Assembly (NCBI GenBank): GCA_017431585.1
Contig: JAFRKU010000024.1
Location: 1 to 14,751 of the forward strand
Length of the DNA stretch: 14,751 nucleotides
Direction of reading: 5' to 3'
Source of the DNA: a bacterium
GTDB taxonomy: Bacteria > Patescibacteriota > Microgenomatia > UBA1400 > PJMF01
Part shown: positions 13,411-14,751 of the stretch, piece after piece
Layout: each line of letters starts with the position of its first letter
How positions within the stretch are numbered: the first letter of the stretch is position 1
Position numbers and translations under genes: made by a program
Notes under the pieces: model-generated
What the model was told of the DNA's origin: nothing
What the model saw: the letters and a program-made list of their open reading frames with translations, nothing else
The model's database searches: none

Positions 13411-14502
13411 TCAAATGATCAACATGGCATCGCCGAAGCTAAAAAAGCGATAACGGTTGGCGATAGCGTCTTGGTAAGCGTGTCCCAGAGGTGAGCTGGC
13501 GAAATCGTGGAAGTGGTGGTAGCTTGGCGGAGCACTGGCGAAAGCTGAGACCAGCATGAGGAGAGTACTTTCGCTGAGGTGAAAATTGGTCAGCAGATGA
13601 TCGGTGAGGCGGAAGCGGGCGGGCGGGTAGAGGAAAATGTTGGTGTCGCCGCTGAGGCTGGTAGCGGGGGAATCAAGCTGATCGGCGACGCTTTCTAGCG
13701 TCCGGGTGGCGGTGGTGCCGATAGCCAGAAGGTGCGCGCCACGGCGGCGCGCGGCGCGCAGGCGAGCCAAGTTAGTCTCATCGATACTGTAATACTCGGT
13801 GTGCATATGATGCTGGCGGATGTCGTCGGTTTTGACGGTGAGAAAAGTGCCCAAACCGACGTGCAAGGTGACATCGATAAACTCGACGCCTTTTTCTTGC
13901 AAAATTTGCGTTAATTCCGGGGTGAAGTGGAGGCCGGCGGTGGGGGCGGCGACGGAACCGGGCACGCTGGCGTAGACAGTTTGATAATCAACGCGTAATT
14001 GCCGCTCGCTGGCGGGGGAGTGAATGTAGGGCGGGATAGGGGTTTGACCGTATTCTTGCAAAAATTGCGTGAATTCGCGGAACGTGGCCTGAAAGGCGAG
14101 GGTGCGCTCGTAGCCAGTGTCAGCACTGCGGCAGACGGCAGTGAGACTGCTGGGTGGGAAAGTGAGAGATTGGCCGGTTTTGAGGCCAGGGCGGCTGATG
14201 ACAGACCAGGTTTGTTGGTGGGCATCGCTGGCGAGCTGGCGAGTAAGTAATACCTCGACGCGGCCGCCGGTGGTCTTTTGGCCCCAGATACGTGCGGGAA
14301 TAACGCGTGAATTGTTACGCACCAGGACGAGATCGACGGCTAATTCTTGCAAAATTTGCGGTAATTCGTAAAAATAGTGATGCGACCAGGTGCCGGTGGC
14401 GCGGCGGAAAACGAGGAGACGGCAGTGGTCGCGCTGGGACGAAGGCGCATGGGCAATCAGGTCTGGAGGTAGCTGGTAGCTAAAATCGGCTAAATTGTAC
14501 AT
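13411..14502 (-). CDS. queA: SAM:tRNA ribosyltransferase-isomerase (queuosine synthesis)
   Basis: QueA transfers the ribosyl part of S-adenosylmethionine to 7-aminomethyl-7-deazaguanine in tRNA, giving epoxyqueuosine. The 363-residue product shows the family blocks DFSYQLPPDLIAHAP (6-20), NNSRVIPARIWG (63-74), GSVAAPTAGLHFTPEL (181-196), LHVGLGTFLTVKTDDI (about 212-227), FLYPP and LLTNFHLSESTLLMLVSAFA, and ends GDAMLII. Length is typical. The ATG at 14502 follows an extended -10 box by 11 bases. Three sites in the gene encode a similar E(L/F)(T/P)Q(I/F)LQE peptide with closely similar bases, and one of them recurs exactly upstream of the gene. It converges on tsf at a shared terminator and is divergent from the last, partial gene. 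Confidence 0.96.
   Translation of the reverse strand: MYNLADFSYQLPPDLIAHAPSSQRDHCRLLVFRRATGTWSHHYFYELPQILQELAVDLVLVRNNSRVIPARIWGQKTTGGRVEVLLTRQLASDAHQQTWSVISRPGLKTGQSLTFPPSSLTAVCRSADTGYERTLAFQATFREFTQFLQEYGQTPIPPYIHSPASERQLRVDYQTVYASVPGSVAAPTAGLHFTPELTQILQEKGVEFIDVTLHVGLGTFLTVKTDDIRQHHMHTEYYSIDETNLARLRAARRRGAHLLAIGTTATRTLESVADQLDSPATSLSGDTNIFLYPPARFRLTDHLLTNFHLSESTLLMLVSAFASAPPSYHHFHDFASSPLGHAYQDAIANRYRFFSFGDAMLII
13894..13917 (-). repeat. Copy 1 of the queA-internal repeat
   Basis: On the minus strand this reads GAATTAACG, then CAAATTTTGCAAGAA, encoding E-L-T-Q-I-L-Q-E. It matches the 14343-14366 copy except for two or three bases. Confidence 0.5.
14052..14076 (-). repeat. Copy 2 of the queA-internal repeat
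   Basis: On the minus strand this reads GAATTCACG, then CAATTTTTGCAAGAAT, encoding E-F-T-Q-F-L-Q-E. It is the most diverged copy. Confidence 0.45.
14343..14366 (-). repeat. Copy 3 of the queA-internal repeat; exact match to 14553-14576
   Basis: The 24 bases of the minus strand are identical to the + strand at 14553-14576, with shared core CGCAAATTTTGCAAGAAT. Here they encode E-L-P-Q-I-L-Q-E. Confidence 0.7.
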
Positions 14503-14513
14503 AGGTGAGGGCG

Positions 14514-14522
14514 ATTATACCA
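14514..14522 (-). promoter_or_regulatory. Extended -10 promoter of queA
   Basis: On the minus strand: TGTGG, TATAAT (14519-14514), 11 bases, then ATG. The leader would be about 4-5 bases. No -35 is seen. Confidence 0.72.
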
Positions 14523-14552
14523 CATTTCTGCCTGGAAAAGCGGGGGATTGGC

Positions 14553-14576
14553 AATTACCGCAAATTTTGCAAGAAT
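14553..14576 (+). repeat. Intergenic copy of the queA 24-base element
   Basis: An exact copy, in opposite orientation, of queA bases 14343-14366. It lies between the divergent promoters, about 46-69 bases upstream of the expected queA start and about 43-66 bases upstream of the other start. That is where UP elements or activator sites usually sit. No gene covers it. Confidence 0.65.
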
Positions 14577-14583
14577 AAAGCGA

Positions 14584-14612
14584 TTGACAGGGGCAAGCGA
14601 ACTGGCTATAAT
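14584..14612 (+). promoter_or_regulatory. Consensus promoter of the right-edge gene
   Basis: TTGACA (14584-14589), a 17-base spacer and TATAAT (14607-14612) match the housekeeping sigma consensus at every core position. The ATG at 14621 is 8 bases after the -10 box, so the message should be leaderless. Confidence 0.88.
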
Positions 14613-14620
14613 GTATACTT

Positions 14621-14751
14621 ATGTATCGTTATACGCCAGCGAAAAATCGAGCTGACACGCAACACTATCGCAAGCGCCAGGCGGTTACGCAGACGGCCGT
14701 GGCCAAAAGCCGCCAGGCGGCTGGCAAAACGGGACAGACGAAAAAAAGGAC
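14621..14751 (+). CDS. N-terminus of a basic protein (cut by window edge)
   Basis: An open frame of 43 codons runs to the window edge. It begins MYRYTPAKNRADTQHYRKRQ and is rich in Arg, Lys, Gln and Thr, with no hydrophobic stretch so far. Such a basic leader often precedes a membrane helix (penicillin-binding or FtsK-like proteins) or binds nucleic acid, but nothing here identifies it. The start is supported by the consensus promoter ending 8 bases upstream. A competing ATG at 14611 closes after 14 codons. Confidence 0.6.
   Translation, partial: MYRYTPAKNRADTQHYRKRQAVTQTAVAKSRQAAGKTGQTKKR

Noticed and set aside
1..14751. CRISPR array, insertion sequence, prophage or toxin-antitoxin pair
   Set aside because: No regularly spaced repeats, transposase or integrase motifs, terminal repeats or recognisable toxin genes were seen.

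Overview
The window looks like a stretch of a small-genome bacterial chromosome, most likely a member of the Candidate Phyla Radiation (Patescibacteria). The grounds are a 150-residue EF-Ts, divergent folate enzymes, paired GT-C glycosyltransferase-like membrane proteins, very tight gene packing, and large secreted or membrane proteins with no recognisable family. UGA acts as a stop (rpsB, queA, the AI-2E-type gene and the HIT gene all end in TGA), so the code is standard and the UGA=Gly lineages (Gracilibacteria, Absconditabacteria) are unlikely. The lineage cannot be fixed further from this sequence. The + strand is G-rich over C throughout, whichever strand is coding, so it is probably the leading replication strand.

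Layout. Positions 2-118 hold the C-terminus of an unidentified + strand gene whose stop overlaps that of a GT39/ArnT-like membrane glycosyltransferase on the minus strand (115-1818). A second GT-C-like membrane protein is divergent from it (1861-3486). A minus-strand block follows: a HIT-domain protein (3523-3990), thymidylate synthase thyA (3998-4870) and a small helical protein (4900-5205). A gene-free, hairpin-rich region (about 5206-5609) with several promoter-like boxes precedes glyA (5610-6938). Next come an AI-2E family membrane protein (6960-8093), an overlapping FkbM-type methyltransferase (8035-8739) and folD (8763-9641). A PEGA-domain membrane protein (9600-10184, minus) is divergent from a single-pass membrane protein of unknown family (10238-11968). 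The translation operon rpsB-tsf (12039-13357) has its own consensus promoter and a structured leader, and ends in a strong bidirectional terminator shared with convergent queA (13411-14502, minus). A consensus promoter then drives a basic protein that runs off the right edge.

How the genes fit together. GlyA makes 5,10-methylene-tetrahydrofolate, ThyA consumes it for dTMP, and FolD interconverts it with the formyl form, so three one-carbon enzymes lie within about 6 kb, though in separate transcription units. RpsB, EF-Ts and QueA serve translation. The two GT-C-like proteins and the FkbM methyltransferase suggest surface glycan work.

The most notable signals are regulatory. Nearly every transcription unit starts with an extended -10 box (TRTGN-TATAAT) only 6-11 bases before the start codon, implying leaderless mRNAs. 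Clear Shine-Dalgarno sites appear only at genes with a leader or an upstream cistron. The rpsB leader, the region before glyA, and a dispersed ATTCTTGCAAAA-type element (including an exact 24-base copy shared by queA and its upstream region) merit attention.
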